Source of the DNA: Alkaliphilus sp. B6464
GTDB lineage: Bacteria > Bacillota > Clostridia > Peptostreptococcales > Natronincolaceae
Assembly: GCF_018141165.1 (NCBI RefSeq)
Contig: NZ_CP058557.1
Location: 2,108,001 to 2,172,000 of the forward strand
Direction of reading: 5' to 3'
DNA length: 64,000 bases
The notes under the pieces were generated by a model that worked only from the letters and a program-made list of their open reading frames with translations, had not been told where the DNA came from and ran no database searches. Made by a program: the position numbers and the translations under genes. Positions 22,565 through 32,953 of this stretch are shown here, one piece after another (position 1 is the first letter of the stretch; each line of letters opens with the position of its first letter).

Positions 22565-24169
22565 TTATACAGCTTCTAGCTTCTCTTTTTCATCTTTAGT
22601 TTCAGGTGTTGGAGGGAAATCTCCTAATAATTCATCTAACTCGCTACTATTTAAAGTTTCTCTTGTTAAAAGAGCAGTAGAAATTTTTTCTAGCTCGTTC
22701 CTATATTTTTTTAAATAATTATAAGTTGTATTGTAACACTCATATATTATTTTGTTAATTTCCTGGTTTATAGAATCACTTAAAGAGCGTATCATACTAG
22801 GCTCGTTATAAATAAAGCCTAGATCACTCATACCATATTCACACACCATCTGCATAGCAACCTCAGTTACCTTTTTTAGGTCATCCTTTGCTCCAGTAGA
22901 TAAATGATTAAAAATCAATTCTTCAGCAGCTCTGCCCCCTAGCATTACCATCATTTTATCGCATAGTTCTTCTTTAGTTAAAACATATCTATCTTCTTGT
23001 GGCATATGTATAACATAGCCTAATGCTTGTCCTCTAGGAATTATAGAAACTTTGTGGACCATATCTGTACGTAGTATTTTTCCTACAAGGGCGTGGCCAG
23101 CCTCATGGTAGGAAACAACTTCTTTTTCCTTAGGTAAAATGGTAGGATTTTTAACTTGTAGCCCTGCAATTACCCTTTCAATGGCTTGTTCAAAATGAGC
23201 TATTGTAATTATATGTTTATTCTCTCTAACCGCAATTATTGCAGCTTCATTTGCAACATTCGATAAGTGTGCTCCACTCATACCGTGTGTTTTACGAGCT
23301 AAATCAGAAATGCTTATACTTGGATCTAGAGGTTTATTTCTTGTATGTACCTTCAAGATCTCTTCTCTTGCTTTTACATTCGGATTGCTAATATACATGT
23401 GTCTATCAAATCTACCAGGACGAAGTAGTGCTTCGTCTAAAAGATCTATTCTATTGGTAGCTGCAATAACTACTACAGTCTGATCTGTATTAAATCCATC
23501 AAGTTCAACTAATAATTGATTTAGAGTTTGGTCTTTCTCATTATTACTATCTAGATGACGTTTAGCTCCAATAGCATCAATTTCATCAATGAAAATAACA
23601 CTAGGTGCTTCTTTTCTAGCTTTTTCAAAAAGTGTACGTATTCTTTTTGCCCCAACACCTACATATTTTTCAACAAATTCTGAACCACTGGCAGAAAAGA
23701 AGGCAGATTTTGTCTCTCCAGCTACAGCAGAGGCAAGTAATGTTTTACCTGTTCCAGGAGGCCCATGAAACAGTATGCCTTTAGGGATTTTGGCTCCCAT
23801 TTTTTTGTATTTCTCCGATTGATTAATAAAGTCAATGACCTCTATTAATTCTTCCTTTACCTCTTCCAATCCCGCAACATCTTGAAATGTAACCTTTGGT
23901 TTAGTAAAAAACTCATTGGAGTTTTGATCTTTTTCTTTCTTTTCTGTATTTATAGTAGCATGTGCATATTGAGGATTTTTATCTAATTTCATATAATAGA
24001 TAAAAAGCAGTATGGTAATTCCTAAAATTAACAAGCGGTCTCCGGATGTTAATCTATTAATTAATGAGCTATTTGTCCATCTGACAAAGTTAGAAACAAT
24101 GTTTAATGCTACGAATATACAAAGGACAATCAATATTATTTTCTTTTTTAATTTTATTTTTACTTTCAC
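22565..24169 (-). CDS. FtsH-like AAA+ metalloprotease, short form
   Basis: A 534-residue protein. Two close N-terminal helices (IILIVLCIFVALNIVSNFV; LLILGITILLFIYYM) are separated by only about 20 residues, so the usual roughly 75-residue extracytoplasmic domain of FtsH is missing. Next come Walker A GPPGTGKT, Walker B VIFIDEIDAIG, the SRH region (ATNRIDLLDEALLRPGRFDR), and the M41 protease with HEAGH zinc site. It degrades membrane or regulatory proteins. It is a paralogue-type FtsH, not necessarily the main copy. Confidence 0.88.
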   Translation of the reverse strand: MKVKIKLKKKIILIVLCIFVALNIVSNFVRWTNSSLINRLTSGDRLLILGITILLFIYYMKLDKNPQYAHATINTEKKEKDQNSNEFFTKPKVTFQDVAGLEEVKEELIEVIDFINQSEKYKKMGAKIPKGILFHGPPGTGKTLLASAVAGETKSAFFSASGSEFVEKYVGVGAKRIRTLFEKARKEAPSVIFIDEIDAIGAKRHLDSNNEKDQTLNQLLVELDGFNTDQTVVVIAATNRIDLLDEALLRPGRFDRHMYISNPNVKAREEILKVHTRNKPLDPSISISDLARKTHGMSGAHLSNVANEAAIIAVRENKHIITIAHFEQAIERVIAGLQVKNPTILPKEKEVVSYHEAGHALVGKILRTDMVHKVSIIPRGQALGYVIHMPQEDRYVLTKEELCDKMMVMLGGRAAEELIFNHLSTGAKDDLKKVTEVAMQMVCEYGMSDLGFIYNEPSMIRSLSDSINQEINKIIYECYNTTYNYLKKYRNELEKISTALLTRETLNSSELDELLGDFPPTPETKDEKEKLEAV

Positions 24170-24315
24170 TTACTCACCCACCTTTTATAGTCTTTAATGT
24201 TATAGTGCCCAAAAAAAATTTAAACATAAATATTATAGATATAAAAAATGCAGGAAAAAAATTCATATTATATTGTATAGTAAGGATATAATAAATCTAA
24301 TAATATAAAAAAGTA

Positions 24316-24344
24316 TTGACAAAACAATTTATGGCTGTTAAACT
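24316..24344 (+). promoter_or_regulatory. Promoter of the infC operon
   Basis: TTGACA, 17 bp, TAAACT. Confidence 0.75.
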
Positions 24345-24354
24345 ATACAAGTAA

Positions 24355-24490
24355 AGAAAGTAGAAGACGTCCGCTTCTCACCTTACAACTATAGTTAGTA
24401 AGGTTAATATTTTGATTGTATTCATTGTGTTTTATCAATGACAGTCATATTGAATCTATGCGGATAGTCTAACTATCCGCTTTGTTTTTG
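24355..24490 (+). promoter_or_regulatory. infC-rpmI-rplT leader with attenuator
   Basis: A structured leader (CGCTTCTCACCTTAC start) ending in GCGGATAGT / ACTATCCGC hairpin plus T-rich tract, 165 bp before infC. Position and terminator match the L20-controlled leader of Firmicutes; binding by L20 is inference. Confidence 0.65.
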
Positions 24491-24663
24491 TATAATAGAC
24501 TATACTTTTATAATTATAGGTATTTCTAAAGAAGTAGAAGATTGACAATACTTTGAGCATTTGAAATTTTAAAACACAAGCTTTAAAATTAAATGCGATA
24601 GGAGTCAATGCGATAGCATAAGACAACTTTAAAGTTTTCAAAAAATATAGGAGGTGTCAAGTT

Positions 24664-25182
24664 ATTAAAGAAATTAATGAACAGCAAATTAATGAAGAGA
24701 TTAGAGAGAAAGAAATAAGAGTAATTGACACAAATGGTGATCAATTAGGCATTATGTCAGCTAAAGATGCTCAGAAAATTGCAAACAGCAAAAGCTTAGA
24801 CTTGGTAAAAATCGCACCTCAAGCTAAACCACCTGTTTGCAAAATTATGGACTACGGAAAATATAAGTATGAGCTGGCAAAGAAAGAAAAAGAAGCAAGA
24901 AAGAATCAAAAAATCGTGGATGTTAAAGAAATAAGACTTAGTCCAAGTATTGAAGCACACGATTTAAGTGTTAAGGCTAACAATGCTATTAAGTTCTTGA
25001 AAAGTGGAGATAAGGTAAAAGTTAGCATGAGATTTAGAGGAAGAGAACTTAATAATATAAGTAAGGGTCAAGGTGTAATTAAACAGTTTGCTTCCATGCT
25101 TGAAGAAGTAAGCGTTGTTGAAAAGGAAGCAAAACTTGAAGGAAAACAAATGATTATGATTTTGGCTCCGAAAAACGCATAA
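24664..25182 (+). CDS. infC: Translation initiation factor IF-3 (ATT start)
   Basis: A 172-residue protein. The conserved N-terminus (KEINEQQINEEIREKEIRVI) requires a start at ATT 24664, where AGGAGGTG is 6-7 bp upstream. The first ATG (24754) would cut 30 residues of the N-domain. An AUU start is known for infC in E. coli and lets IF-3 limit its own translation. N-domain, basic linker (KKEKEARKNQK) and C-domain (SVKANNAIKFLKSGDKVKVS) are complete. Confidence 0.93.
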   Translation: MKEINEQQINEEIREKEIRVIDTNGDQLGIMSAKDAQKIANSKSLDLVKIAPQAKPPVCKIMDYGKYKYELAKKEKEARKNQKIVDVKEIRLSPSIEAHDLSVKANNAIKFLKSGDKVKVSMRFRGRELNNISKGQGVIKQFASMLEEVSVVEKEAKLEGKQMIMILAPKNA

Positions 25183-25202
25183 TTTGAAGGGAGGAAACAC
25201 TA

Positions 25203-25397
25203 ATGCCAAAAATGAAAACTCATAGAGGTGCAGCAAAAAGATTTAAAAAGACTGGTACAGGTAAAATTAAAAGAAGTAAAGCTTATACAAGCCATATTTT
25301 AACTAAGAAGTCACCTAAGAGAAAAAGAAAGCTTAGAAAAGCTGGCATAGTATTCAAGGGCGATCAAAGAAGAATAGCACAATTATTACCATATTAG
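25203..25397 (+). CDS. rpmI: 50S ribosomal protein L35
   Basis: A 64-residue highly basic protein: [20 protein letters not shown], then [26 protein letters not shown]. Middle gene of the infC-rpmI-rplT operon. Confidence 0.97.
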   Translation: MPKMKTHRGAAKRFKKTGTGKIKRSKAYTSHILTKKSPKRKRKLRKAGIVFKGDQRRIAQLLPY

Positions 25398-25428
25398 ATA
25401 ACGTAGGAAGAAAAGGAGGTTGTAAATA

Positions 25429-25788
25429 ATGGCTAGAGTTAAAAAGGGTACTGCTGCCCATAAAAAACATAAAAAAGTTTTAAAGTTAGCAAAAGGTTTC
25501 AGAGGAGCTAGAAGCAAACTGTTTAGACCAGCTAACCAATTCGTAATGAAAGCGTTAAAACATGCTTATGTTGGTAGAAAATTAAGAAAAAGAGATTTCA
25601 GAAGACTTTGGATCACAAGAATAAATGCTGCAGCTAGAGCAAATGGCATTTCTTATTCAAGACTTATGAATGGCTTAAAGCTATCTGGTATTGAAATGAA
25701 TAGAAAAATGTTATCTGAAATGGCTATTTATGACAAAGAAGGTTTTGCACAATTAGTTGAAACAGCAAAACAAAAATTAAACGCATAA
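25429..25788 (+). CDS. rplT: 50S ribosomal protein L20
   Basis: A 119-residue protein: [57 protein letters not shown]. Early 23S rRNA assembly protein and likely repressor of its own operon through the leader. Strong AAAGGAGG RBS. Confidence 0.97.
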   Translation: MARVKKGTAAHKKHKKVLKLAKGFRGARSKLFRPANQFVMKALKHAYVGRKLRKRDFRRLWITRINAAARANGISYSRLMNGLKLSGIEMNRKMLSEMAIYDKEGFAQLVETAKQKLNA

Positions 25789-25791
25789 TTT

Positions 25792-25816
25792 AGAGTCCTT
25801 ATTAATAAGGACTCTT
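25792..25816 (+). terminator. Terminator of rplT
   Basis: AGAGTCCTTATT / AATAAGGACTCT, perfect stem, then TTTATA. Confidence 0.85.
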
Positions 25817-26001
25817 TATAATTTTATATAATATCTAAAATTATTATAATATATGTTTCTTGATTGTATGTTAATAACGTATTAGGATAAATATAGTATA
25901 GATTGTTAGAGAGATTGGTAATACTCTATAAGTATATATATATTAAATAAAATAGTTAAATAAAATTAAGTGTATAAGATATATATGGACGGTGTTAAAA
26001 C

Positions 26002-27357
26002 ATGAGTATTAAAATAGATATGCATAATATAAAATTGAAGCCTACACAAGTTCTTGTAATCGGATTTGCAACGATAATTTTAATTGGAGGATTATTGTTA
26101 AATCTACCAATTGCATCTCAAAATGGGGAAAGTGTAGGTTTTATTAATGCTATTTTTACTGCTACATCAGCAGTATGTGTAACTGGCTTATCTGTTGTGG
26201 ATACCGGTACCTATTGGACCGCATTTGGAAAGACTGTTATTCTATTCCTAATACAAATAGGTGGTTTAGGATTTATGACATTGGCTACCATGTTTTTTAT
26301 TATATTAGGAAAGAAAATATCTTTAAAGGAAAGATTAATTATCCAAGAGGCTTTTAATCAGAGTACTCTAGCGGGGCTTGTGCGGTTTTCTAAGTATGTT
26401 TTAATAGTGACTTTCGCAGTAGAGGGATTAGGTGCTTTGTTTCTTTCCTTGAGGTTTATACCACAATATGGATGGATAACTGGCATGGCCTATTCGATAT
26501 TTCACTCAGTTTCAGCTTTTTGTAATGCAGGTTTTGACTTAATCGGTAATGGAAAAAATTTAATGCCCTATGTCTCAGATCCTATTGTATCTCTTACGGT
26601 TTCCTTTTTAATCATTATTGGAGGGATTGGTTTTTCTGTTATAACTGATGTGTTTACTAATAAAAAACTTAGGAAACTATCTCTTCATACTAAAATGGCA
26701 TTATTAATTACTGCACTGTTATTGACAATAGGCACTATTGGTTTTATAGTTTTAGAATGGAGAAACCCTGATACCCTAGGAAACCTAAATTTAGGTGGTA
26801 AGTTTCTATCTGGTTTTTTCCAATCAGTAACCGTTAGAACAGCAGGTTTTAATACCGTTGACTTTGCTCAAATGAGAACTGCTTCAAAATTATTAGCCAT
26901 TATTCTGATGTATATTGGAGGATCTCCAGCATCTACAGCAGGTGGGATTAAAACCACAACCCTTGGTGTAATTCTCTTTACAATTATTTCTGTTATTAAG
27001 GGTAAGAGTGAAACCGAATTGTTTAGAAGGAGAATATCTAGAGATATAGTTAATAGAGCTATAACAATTGCTATTATAGGTATATTTTTAATTATTTTTG
27101 TTACAATGATACTATCTATTACTGATAGTCAATTTAATTTTATGGAAATTTTATTTGAAGTTGTGTCTGCCTTTGGTACTGTTGGTTTAACCCTAGGAAT
27201 AACACCTCTATTAAGTGCACTTGGTAAGACTCTACTTATTTTTATGATGTTTGCTGGTAGAGTAGGTATACTTACAATTGCATTTGCACTGGCGAGACAG
27301 CAACATAAATATAAAGGAAATATTAAATACCCAGAAGGAAAAATTTTAGTAGGATAG
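26002..27357 (+). CDS. ktrB: Potassium uptake membrane subunit KtrB/TrkH
   Basis: A 451-residue SKT-family transporter with four M1-P-M2 repeats. Selectivity loops include TATSAVCVTGLSVVD, HSVSAFCNAGFDLIG, SVTVRTAGFNTVDF and AFGTVGLTLG, each with the key Gly. Length fits KtrB better than TrkH. The next gene encodes its gating ring. Confidence 0.88.
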   Translation: MSIKIDMHNIKLKPTQVLVIGFATIILIGGLLLNLPIASQNGESVGFINAIFTATSAVCVTGLSVVDTGTYWTAFGKTVILFLIQIGGLGFMTLATMFFIILGKKISLKERLIIQEAFNQSTLAGLVRFSKYVLIVTFAVEGLGALFLSLRFIPQYGWITGMAYSIFHSVSAFCNAGFDLIGNGKNLMPYVSDPIVSLTVSFLIIIGGIGFSVITDVFTNKKLRKLSLHTKMALLITALLLTIGTIGFIVLEWRNPDTLGNLNLGGKFLSGFFQSVTVRTAGFNTVDFAQMRTASKLLAIILMYIGGSPASTAGGIKTTTLGVILFTIISVIKGKSETELFRRRISRDIVNRAITIAIIGIFLIIFVTMILSITDSQFNFMEILFEVVSAFGTVGLTLGITPLLSALGKTLLIFMMFAGRVGILTIAFALARQQHKYKGNIKYPEGKILVG

Positions 27358-27368
27358 GAAGGATTAAC

Positions 27369-28025
27369 ATGAAACAATATGTTGTTATAGGTTGTGGCCG
27401 TTTTGGAAGTAGTGTTGCAAGAACTCTGTACAAAATGGGACATGATGTATTAGCCATAGATAGTAGCGAAGAAATTATTCAGCATGTTTCTGATGAAGTT
27501 ACCCATGCGGTTCAAGCTGATGCTACTGATGAAAACTCTTTGAAATCTTTAGGAATACGTAACTTTGATGTTGCAATTATTACAATTGGTTCGGACATAC
27601 AGGCTTCTATTATGGCTACTTTAATAGTAAAGGAACTAGGTATTAAATATGTTGTGGCTAAGGCCAATAATGAAATCCATGCAAAACTACTATTTAAAAT
27701 AGGAGCGGATCGCGTAGTTTTCCCTGAAAGGGATATGGGAATGCGTGTAGCTCACAATTTAGTATCTAGCAATATATTAGACTATATAGAATTAGCTCCA
27801 GATTATAGTATCATGGAAATAGCACCCTTAGATGATTGGGTAGGTAAAACATTGTTAGAAATAGATGTCAGATCTAAATATGGTGTAAATATTATGGCAA
27901 TAAAGCATGGCTATGAAATTAATGTATCCCCAATAGCTATGGATCGAATTGGTAAGGATGATATTCTTGTTGTTATTGGTCATAACAAAGATTTAGAAAA
28001 AATTGAAAAACAGGTTTGGTCATAG
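27369..28025 (+). CDS. ktrA: Potassium uptake regulatory subunit KtrA
   Basis: A 218-residue RCK protein. The Rossmann fold opens VVIGCGRFGSSVARTLYKMG (GxGxxG) and has acidic D at the end of beta-2 for NAD/ATP binding; a TrkA-C domain fills about 135-218. It forms a cytoplasmic octameric ring on KtrB. It is coded 11 bp after ktrB. Confidence 0.88.
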   Translation: MKQYVVIGCGRFGSSVARTLYKMGHDVLAIDSSEEIIQHVSDEVTHAVQADATDENSLKSLGIRNFDVAIITIGSDIQASIMATLIVKELGIKYVVAKANNEIHAKLLFKIGADRVVFPERDMGMRVAHNLVSSNILDYIELAPDYSIMEIAPLDDWVGKTLLEIDVRSKYGVNIMAIKHGYEINVSPIAMDRIGKDDILVVIGHNKDLEKIEKQVWS

Positions 28026-28026
28026 A

Positions 28027-28848
28027 ATGGATATTAAGTTAATTAGTAGTGAGAGCAATTCTATTATTAAGCATATAAAGTCGCTTCAGCTTAAGAAACA
28101 AAGGGTAAAACACCTTCAGTTTACAGTAGAGGGTGTAAGAATTGTTGAAGAATGCTTAAAACATAATGGGGATATTGAATATGTTGTTTTTAGTGAAGAA
28201 TTGCACCAAGTTCAAGGGGGCTCAGATTTATTAAACAAGGTTTCCTCAAAAGGACATACTATTTATCAGTTACCTAGTCAATTATTTAGCAAGCTAGCAA
28301 CCACAGAGAGTCCACAAGGCGTTATGGCTGTAGTTAACATGAAGAATAGTAGTTTGGAAGATCTGAAGTTTGAAGATGATGATAATTTATTCTTTGTTAT
28401 TTTAGATCGCATACAGGATCCCGGTAATATGGGAACTATTATTCGCACCGCAGAAAGTGCTAGAGTTGATGCAGTAATAATAGCAAAGGGAAGTGTTGAT
28501 CCGTACAATAGTAAAACTCTTAGAGCTACAATGGGAGCAATATTTCACTTACCAATTGTACTGTGTGATAGTGATGAAGAATGGATTGAATATTTAAAAG
28601 AAAAAAATGTAAAACTAATAGCTGCAGATTTAGATACAGATAAAACCTATATTCATATTGATTACCGTAAAAATATTGGTATAATAATAGGGAATGAGGC
28701 AAATGGAATTGATAGCCACATATTATCTAAGGTAGACGAAAGGGTTATAATTCCAATCTTGGGAAAAATCGAGTCTTTGAATGCATCTATAGCAGCTGGC
28801 ATTTTGATTTATAAAGCTGCAGAAGAAAAACATCTAAGAAAAGTTTGA
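28027..28848 (+). CDS. SPOUT-family 23S rRNA/tRNA 2'-O-methyltransferase
   Basis: A 273-residue protein starting 1 bp after the ktrA stop. The N-terminal L30e-like substrate domain (KHIKSLQLKKQRVKHLQFTV, EGVRIVEECL) is followed by the trefoil-knot domain with motif 1 LDRIQDPGNMGTIIRTAESA, motif 2 IIIGNEANGI and motif 3 ESLNASIAAGILIYKA. It uses SAM to methylate a ribose. It is TrmH/RlmB-like; the exact target is not decidable. Confidence 0.88.
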   Translation: MDIKLISSESNSIIKHIKSLQLKKQRVKHLQFTVEGVRIVEECLKHNGDIEYVVFSEELHQVQGGSDLLNKVSSKGHTIYQLPSQLFSKLATTESPQGVMAVVNMKNSSLEDLKFEDDDNLFFVILDRIQDPGNMGTIIRTAESARVDAVIIAKGSVDPYNSKTLRATMGAIFHLPIVLCDSDEEWIEYLKEKNVKLIAADLDTDKTYIHIDYRKNIGIIIGNEANGIDSHILSKVDERVIIPILGKIESLNASIAAGILIYKAAEEKHLRKV

Positions 28849-28884
28849 AAATTTTAAAAATTATACTTATTTAATCAAACTACC

Positions 28885-28913
28885 TTGTTTCAGCCATTAA
28901 GCTATGTTATAAT
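28885..28913 (+). promoter_or_regulatory. Promoter before yqzL
   Basis: TTGTTT, 17 bp, TATAAT. Confidence 0.65.
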
Positions 28914-28949
28914 AAACATACGATGGCTTGAAGGAAGGAGAGTGGAACA

Positions 28950-29039
28950 ATGAAGACTCCTGATGTGTTTTGGAAACTATTTGAGTTGACAGGTTCCGTT
29001 ACAGCCTATATTATGTATAAGAAACTATCCATTAATTAA
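28950..29039 (+). CDS. YqzL-like micro-protein
   Basis: A 29-residue protein, MKTPDVFWKLFELTGSVTAY then IMYKKLSIN, with a strong GAAGGAGAG RBS. The pattern (FW..F..TG....Y..YK) is that of YqzL-like proteins of Firmicutes, whose function is not established. It sits between the methyltransferase gene and the pheS T-box. Confidence 0.7.
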   Translation: MKTPDVFWKLFELTGSVTAYIMYKKLSIN

Positions 29040-29063
29040 TAGATGAATAAGTTAAATAAACAA

Positions 29064-29318
29064 AAGCATTGAAGGAGAAAAGTAAGCTATAGACTGTTTT
29101 AAAAGAGAAAAGGTACCTTAGGCTGAAAGTACCTTATAACAAGTATAGCAGAAGTTCGCTCTGGAGCTATAAAGCTGAAGTCTATATCTTAGATTATAGG
29201 TTTTATCGGTTGACGCCGTTAATGTCTCTGAGTGGTTCATTGTTAATTGCAATGGACTATTAGGGTGGTACCACGGAGTGAAACCTTCGTCCCTTCTGGG
29301 ATGAGGGTTTATTTTTAT
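29064..29318 (+). promoter_or_regulatory. T-box riboswitch (Phe) of pheST
   Basis: T-box AGGGTGGTACCACGG at 29262-29276; terminator (AAACCTTCGTCCC / GGGATGAGGGTTT) ends at 29318. Specifier TTC at 29155-29157 in GAAGTTCG. It controls pheS-pheT by uncharged tRNA-Phe. Confidence 0.92.
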
Positions 29319-29344
29319 TTGTAAAATTAGAAAGGAGATTTGTT

Positions 29345-30364
29345 ATGGAAGGAAAATTAAAAGCATTGAAGGAAAAAGCTATATTAGAAATTAACGAAGC
29401 TGATTCTACAGCTATTTTAGAAAAGGCTAGAATTCACTATTTAGGTAAAAAAGGAGAATTAACTGAAATATTAAGGGGAATGGGAGCATTAAGTGCCGAG
29501 GAACGTCCTTTAATAGGTAAAATAGCTAATATTGTTAGGGAAAATATTGAGATTGCATTAGAAGAAGCTAAAAAAAGTATTAAAATCAAAGAGTTAGACA
29601 AGAAGTTACAATCTGAAACAATTGATGTAACCATGCCTGGTAAAGAGATTAAGGTAGGAAAAAGACATCCTTTAACACAAGCTATGGATGATTTAAAAAA
29701 TATTTTTATAAGCATGGGCTTTAAAGTTGCTGAAGGTCCAGAAGTAGAAACCGTATATTATAACTTTGACGCTTTAAATGCTCCAAAAAATCATCCATCT
29801 AGAGATGTTAGTGATACTTTCTACATAAACGAAAGTACAATTTTAAGAACACAAACATCTCCAGTGCAGGTTAGAGTTATGGAAAAAAATGAGCCACCAA
29901 TTAGAATTGTTTCATTAGGTCGTTGCTTTAGAAATGATACTCCAGATGCTACCCATTCTCCTATGTTCCATCAAATAGAGGGGCTTGTAGTAGATAAAGG
30001 CATTACAATGGGAGATCTGAAAGGAACATTAGAGGTATTTGCAAAGAACTTTTTCGGTCCCAATACTCAAATAAAGTTTAGACCACATAACTTTCCATTT
30101 ACAGAACCTAGTGCAGAGGTTGATGCTACTTGCTTTAAATGTGGTGGAGAGGGTTGTAGTGTATGTAAGGGAAATGGTTGGATAGAAGTTTTAGGCGCAG
30201 GAATGGTTCATCCAAATGTACTTAGAAATTGTGGTATAGACCCTGAAGTGTATAGCGGATTTGCCTTTGGTATGGGAATAGACCGTCTAACTATGCAAAA
30301 ATATGGAATTGATGATATTCGTTTATTATTTGAAAATGATATGCGTTTTATCAATCAATTTTAA
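29345..30364 (+). CDS. pheS: Phenylalanyl-tRNA synthetase alpha chain
   Basis: A 339-residue class II catalytic subunit: N-terminal coiled coil (1-85), motif 2 ([20 protein letters not shown]) and motif 3 ([20 protein letters not shown]). A Cys4 zinc-like motif ([16 protein letters not shown]) is inserted, as in many Firmicutes. GAAAGGAGA RBS. Confidence 0.97.
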   Translation: MEGKLKALKEKAILEINEADSTAILEKARIHYLGKKGELTEILRGMGALSAEERPLIGKIANIVRENIEIALEEAKKSIKIKELDKKLQSETIDVTMPGKEIKVGKRHPLTQAMDDLKNIFISMGFKVAEGPEVETVYYNFDALNAPKNHPSRDVSDTFYINESTILRTQTSPVQVRVMEKNEPPIRIVSLGRCFRNDTPDATHSPMFHQIEGLVVDKGITMGDLKGTLEVFAKNFFGPNTQIKFRPHNFPFTEPSAEVDATCFKCGGEGCSVCKGNGWIEVLGAGMVHPNVLRNCGIDPEVYSGFAFGMGIDRLTMQKYGIDDIRLLFENDMRFINQF

Positions 30365-30386
30365 TAGAAAGTAGGAGGAATGTATT

Positions 30387-32780
30387 ATGTATGTATCAAT
30401 GAACTGGATTAAAGATTATGTAAATATTAATATAGATACTAATGAATTTGCAGATAAAATGACAATGTCTGGATCTATGGTAGAAAAAATAGATATACTA
30501 TGTGATGATATTAAAAATGTTGTTGTTGGGCATATAGAAAGTATCACACAGCACCCTAATGCTGATAAATTAGTTGTTTGTCAAGTAAATGTTGGAGATG
30601 AAAAACTTCAAATTGTAACTGGCGCAACTAATGTTTCTGAAGGAGATTATATTCCTGTTGCGGTCCATGGCGCAATACTACCTGGAGGGTTGAAAATTAA
30701 AAAAGGAAAGCTTAGAGGAGAGATTTCTGAGGGAATGCTTTGTTCTGCTGACGAATTAGGTATCCCCAAAGCTATGATACCTGAAGAAATTAAGGATGGA
30801 ATTTGGATATTAGATAAAGCCTATCCTTTAGGTCAAGATATTACCGAAACACTTAATTTAAAAGATCAAGTAATTGAATTTGAAATTACATCAAACAGAC
30901 CGGACTGTTTAAGTGTTATCGGAATGGCTAGGGAAGTAGGGGCTACCTTAAATGAAAATGTGCAATATCCAAATGTAGAGGTTATAGAAATAAAAGATAA
31001 GGCATCGGATCATATTTCTGTGGAAATACAAGACAATGAAGGATGTACAAGATACGTTGCAAGAGTTATTAAAAATATAAAGATTGGTTCTTCTCCGCAG
31101 TGGATACAGCAAAGATTAATTAATGCAGGGGTTCGTCCAATTAATAATATAGTAGATATTACCAACTATGTAATGCTAGAGTACGGCCAACCATTACATG
31201 CTTTCGACCTATCCTATATTGAAGGGAACAAAATTGTAGTTAAGAGAGCTAAAGACGATGAATTATTCAAAACCTTAGATGGAGTGGAAAGAAAATTAAA
31301 GTCGTCTATGACAGTAATTGCTGATGAGAAGAAATCTCTAGCTATTGCAGGTGTAATGGGTGGAGAACAATCTGAAGTAACAGAAAATACAAAAACTATA
31401 TTATTAGAGTCTGCACATTTTAGCTCAAATAATATAAGGCTTACTTCTAAGCAATTGGCCCTTAGAACAGAGGCTTCTTCAAGATATGAAAAAGGTGTTG
31501 ATCCTAATATAGCACGCTTAGCTGCAGATAGAGCATGTCAATTAATTGTAGAACTAGGGGCAGGAGAAGTACTTGAAGGAGTAGTTGATATTTATCCTGA
31601 AGAAAGAATGCCTCGACAAGTAATAATTAGACCTAAAAAAATTAATGATCTTCTAGGTATTTCTTTAAGTAATGAAGAAATGATTGATATTTTCAACAGG
31701 CTAGAGATCACTACGAAGGATTTAGGTGATACTCTTGAGGTCACAGTTCCAACCTATAGAATGGATCTTGTAATGGAAGCAGATTTTGCTGAAGAAGTAG
31801 GGAGAATTTTTGGATATGACAAAATACCACCTACAATGGCTAAGGGAAATATAGAAGTTGGAGGTAAACCTAGCAGACAAATTATAGCAGATGTGGCGAA
31901 GGATCTTTTAAATGCAATGGGCTTTAATGAAATTTTAACATATTCATTCGTTAGCCCTAAAACTATAGATATGATTAATCTTGATGAAAACAGCATAAAA
32001 AGAAATATGGTAAAGCTAATCAATCCTCTTGGAGATGAGACTAGTGTCATGCGAACTAGTTTACTTCCAAATATACTAGAAGTTGCAGCTAGAAATACAA
32101 ATCGAAAGGTTGAGGATTTTAGGGCATTTGAAATTGGTCAAATATTTATTACTAAGACTGATAAGATGCAAGAGTTACCGCTTGAAATTCCAAGTTTAGT
32201 AATGGCTATGTATGGTAAAGAAGACTTCTTTACATTGAAAGGAATAGTAGAAACATTATTAGATGGTCTAGGAATTAAAGAATATGAGTTTATAGTGGAG
32301 AAAAATAATTCAAGTTATCATCCTGGCAGATGCGCAAATGTTATAGTACAAGATAGAGTTCTAGGAACTATTGGTGAATTACATCCTATAGTAATAGAAA
32401 ACTATGATTTAAATCAAAGATGTTACTGCGGGGAATTAGATTTTAGTATTTTAGCAGATATTACAAATATGGAAAGGCTTTATGAATCGCTACCAAAATA
32501 TCCGGCTATAACTAGAGACTTTGCTGTTGTGGTAAAGGATGATGTATTGGTAAAGGAAATTGAAGATATTATTAAGGCTCAAGGTGGAGATATACTAGAG
32601 AGCTTTAAATTATTTGATGTTTACCAAGGAAGCCAAATTAAAGATGGCTTTAAAAGCATTGCATATACTATTACCTATAGAAATAAGGAACGTACTTTAA
32701 CAGATGATGAGGTAAATGTTGCTCATAATCGTATTTTAGCTGATATTAGTAAAAAACTGGATGGAGCATTAAGAGAATAA
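30387..32780 (+). CDS. pheT: Phenylalanyl-tRNA synthetase beta chain
   Basis: A 797-residue full-length beta chain: tRNA-binding OB domain (40-150), B3/4 editing domain, B5, catalytic-like core, and the C-terminal ferredoxin-fold anticodon-binding domain (YPAITRDFAVVVKDDVLVKE). It is coded 22 bp after pheS. Confidence 0.97.
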   Translation: MYVSMNWIKDYVNINIDTNEFADKMTMSGSMVEKIDILCDDIKNVVVGHIESITQHPNADKLVVCQVNVGDEKLQIVTGATNVSEGDYIPVAVHGAILPGGLKIKKGKLRGEISEGMLCSADELGIPKAMIPEEIKDGIWILDKAYPLGQDITETLNLKDQVIEFEITSNRPDCLSVIGMAREVGATLNENVQYPNVEVIEIKDKASDHISVEIQDNEGCTRYVARVIKNIKIGSSPQWIQQRLINAGVRPINNIVDITNYVMLEYGQPLHAFDLSYIEGNKIVVKRAKDDELFKTLDGVERKLKSSMTVIADEKKSLAIAGVMGGEQSEVTENTKTILLESAHFSSNNIRLTSKQLALRTEASSRYEKGVDPNIARLAADRACQLIVELGAGEVLEGVVDIYPEERMPRQVIIRPKKINDLLGISLSNEEMIDIFNRLEITTKDLGDTLEVTVPTYRMDLVMEADFAEEVGRIFGYDKIPPTMAKGNIEVGGKPSRQIIADVAKDLLNAMGFNEILTYSFVSPKTIDMINLDENSIKRNMVKLINPLGDETSVMRTSLLPNILEVAARNTNRKVEDFRAFEIGQIFITKTDKMQELPLEIPSLVMAMYGKEDFFTLKGIVETLLDGLGIKEYEFIVEKNNSSYHPGRCANVIVQDRVLGTIGELHPIVIENYDLNQRCYCGELDFSILADITNMERLYESLPKYPAITRDFAVVVKDDVLVKEIEDIIKAQGGDILESFKLFDVYQGSQIKDGFKSIAYTITYRNKERTLTDDEVNVAHNRILADISKKLDGALRE

Positions 32781-32953
32781 GGGGCTAAATAGCTCCTTTT
32801 TCATATAGTATAAGAAGGCACTCTTCTATATCCATAATATGACTTTTTTATAAATAAAATAATTATAGAAAAATCACTATTTCTAGCAGGATATTTGAAA
32901 GATATAAAGAAAATATATAACAACAACTTCTTCAAAAAGGAGCTGATAGAAGA

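Noticed and set aside
24964-25236. 90-aa minus-strand ORF
   Set aside because: Complete antisense overlap with infC and rpmI.
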